Source: Glaesserella sp041817755
GTDB taxonomy: Bacteria; Pseudomonadota; Gammaproteobacteria; Enterobacterales; Pasteurellaceae
Direction of reading: 5' to 3'
DNA: 13,928 nucleotides
Assembly (NCBI RefSeq): GCF_041817755.1
Contig: NZ_JBGYBX010000027.1
Location: forward strand, 1-13,928
Below are positions 13,382 through 13,928 of this stretch, in pieces. The notes beneath the pieces were generated by a model, which had not been told where the DNA came from, searched no databases, and saw only the letters and a list, made by a program, of their open reading frames with translations. The position numbers and the translations under genes are program-made. Position 1 is the first letter of the stretch. The number at the start of each line of letters is the position of its first letter.

Positions 13382-13928
13382 AATCCGTGTTTGTGATAAA
13401 TGTATACCAAAGCAATAAAGCGGTTTCAGTTAAGCTATAGTGCATTTCAAGGAGGTGGTTTTCTTGGGCATAAAAATCCAGTCCGCTTTTTATCGCACTG
13501 TGTTTTGCCATTGCATATTGTATCAGGCTGTCAAGGGGCGTATAGCCTTTTTTAAATGCTTCGTCTAGCGCTTGCGACAAGCTGCTTTTATCTTGCTCTG
13601 TCACTAAGTGGGGGTATTGGGATAACAGATATTGCAACGTATTCTCTTTTTTCGCTGACCACTTCTGAGCTTTAAACCCGTCCACTTCCCATTTCGCCAG
13701 CATCACCTTCGCCGGGACGGTCTCTTCCGGCAGCGCTTTCAGCTGATAGTAGTGAAAACTGTCTTCAATGCCCGAACCGAAGGCATGGACAATGCGTTTG
13801 TCATAGCCGAAGAATTTACTCAGTTTTTCCGGGCTGTGACGGATAATCTCAAGGTAGTCGCGCAGCACTTTCGGGTCGTAAAAACGGAAGAAAAACCATT
13901 TGTCGTTTTCGTCTTTCATCAGCGGGAA
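13374..13928 (-). CDS. DUF4123 T6SS effector adaptor/chaperone, 5'-truncated by window edge
   Basis: The C-terminal 184 residues are visible; the frame stays open to the right edge (FPLMKDENDKW...), so the ATG at 13919 is probably internal. The DUF4123 hallmark FFFRFYDPKVLRDYL is near the start of the visible part, and roughly 90-100 residues usually precede it. DUF4123 proteins (Tap/VasW type) help load a specific effector on to a VgrG spike, and genes for them typically sit between vgrG and the effector gene. Here the gene is immediately upstream of the VasX-like effector, with an 8-base overlap, indicating translational coupling. A vgrG further upstream is expected outside the window. Confidence 0.87.
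   Translation of the reverse strand, partial: FPLMKDENDKWFFFRFYDPKVLRDYLEIIRHSPEKLSKFFGYDKRIVHAFGSGIEDSFHYYQLKALPEETVPAKVMLAKWEVDGFKAQKWSAKKENTLQYLLSQYPHLVTEQDKSSLSQALDEAFKKGYTPLDSLIQYAMAKHSAIKSGLDFYAQENHLLEMHYSLTETALLLWYTFITNTDYE

Noticed and set aside
1..13928. CRISPR array, tRNA or rRNA genes
   Set aside because: No regularly spaced direct repeats and no cloverleaf or rRNA-like segments were seen; the palindromes present are isolated REP-like hairpins and terminators.

Overview
The window looks like a chromosomal segment from a member of the Pasteurellaceae (the Actinobacillus/Mannheimia/Haemophilus group). The histidine enzymes are of gamma-proteobacterial type (bifunctional HisB, HisF with the VGIDxW and NMMNQDGVRNGYD signatures). 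Intergenic DNA carries DNA-uptake signal cores: the Apl-type ACAAGCGGT with its A/T-rich tail, and the Hin-type AAGTGCGGT. The exact genus cannot be fixed from this sequence alone.

Left and centre (1-7746): the distal histidine genes hisB, hisH, hisA, hisF and hisIE are all intact and in the usual order, but the operon is split by inserted material. From the left there is a truncated Y1 (HUH) transposase of the IS200/RAYT type (1-324), two hairpins, then hisB. Between hisB and hisH lie a 52-codon gene on the minus strand with its own ribosome binding site and terminator (1545-1703), a broken 5' copy of hisH (1849-1911), and a DUF1016/YhcG-type PD-(D/E)XK nuclease. Between hisH and hisA is a Bro-N/DinD-like gene whose apparent promoter is overlapped by a LexA-type CTG-N10-CAG box. 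Between hisF and hisIE is an AT-rich alkylguanine-DNA methyltransferase gene. REP-like palindromes sit just upstream of hisB, hisH, hisA and hisIE, the four his genes that have foreign DNA on their upstream side. Only hisA-hisF keeps the tight overlapping arrangement of a his operon.

Right (7747-13928): after hisIE comes a membrane protein of unknown function with a long coiled coil (7789-9072), then about 500 bases with decayed coding remnants, a strong terminator hairpin and two uptake signals. On the minus strand, reading in from the right edge, is a type VI secretion cargo module: the C-terminal part of a DUF4123 adaptor/chaperone, a 928-residue VasX-like pore-forming effector that overlaps it by 8 bases, and a two-helix membrane protein 7 bases further on that is the likely immunity protein. 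The effector's C-terminal tail and the middle of the putative immunity gene (its predicted loop) are clearly more AT-rich than their surroundings, consistent with exchange of matched toxin/immunity variants.

Together the his enzymes would carry imidazole-glycerol phosphate synthesis and later histidine steps. The inserted genes (nuclease, SOS-type Bro/DinD-like protein, alkyl-DNA repair enzyme) all concern DNA, and the T6SS cassette concerns competition with other bacteria.
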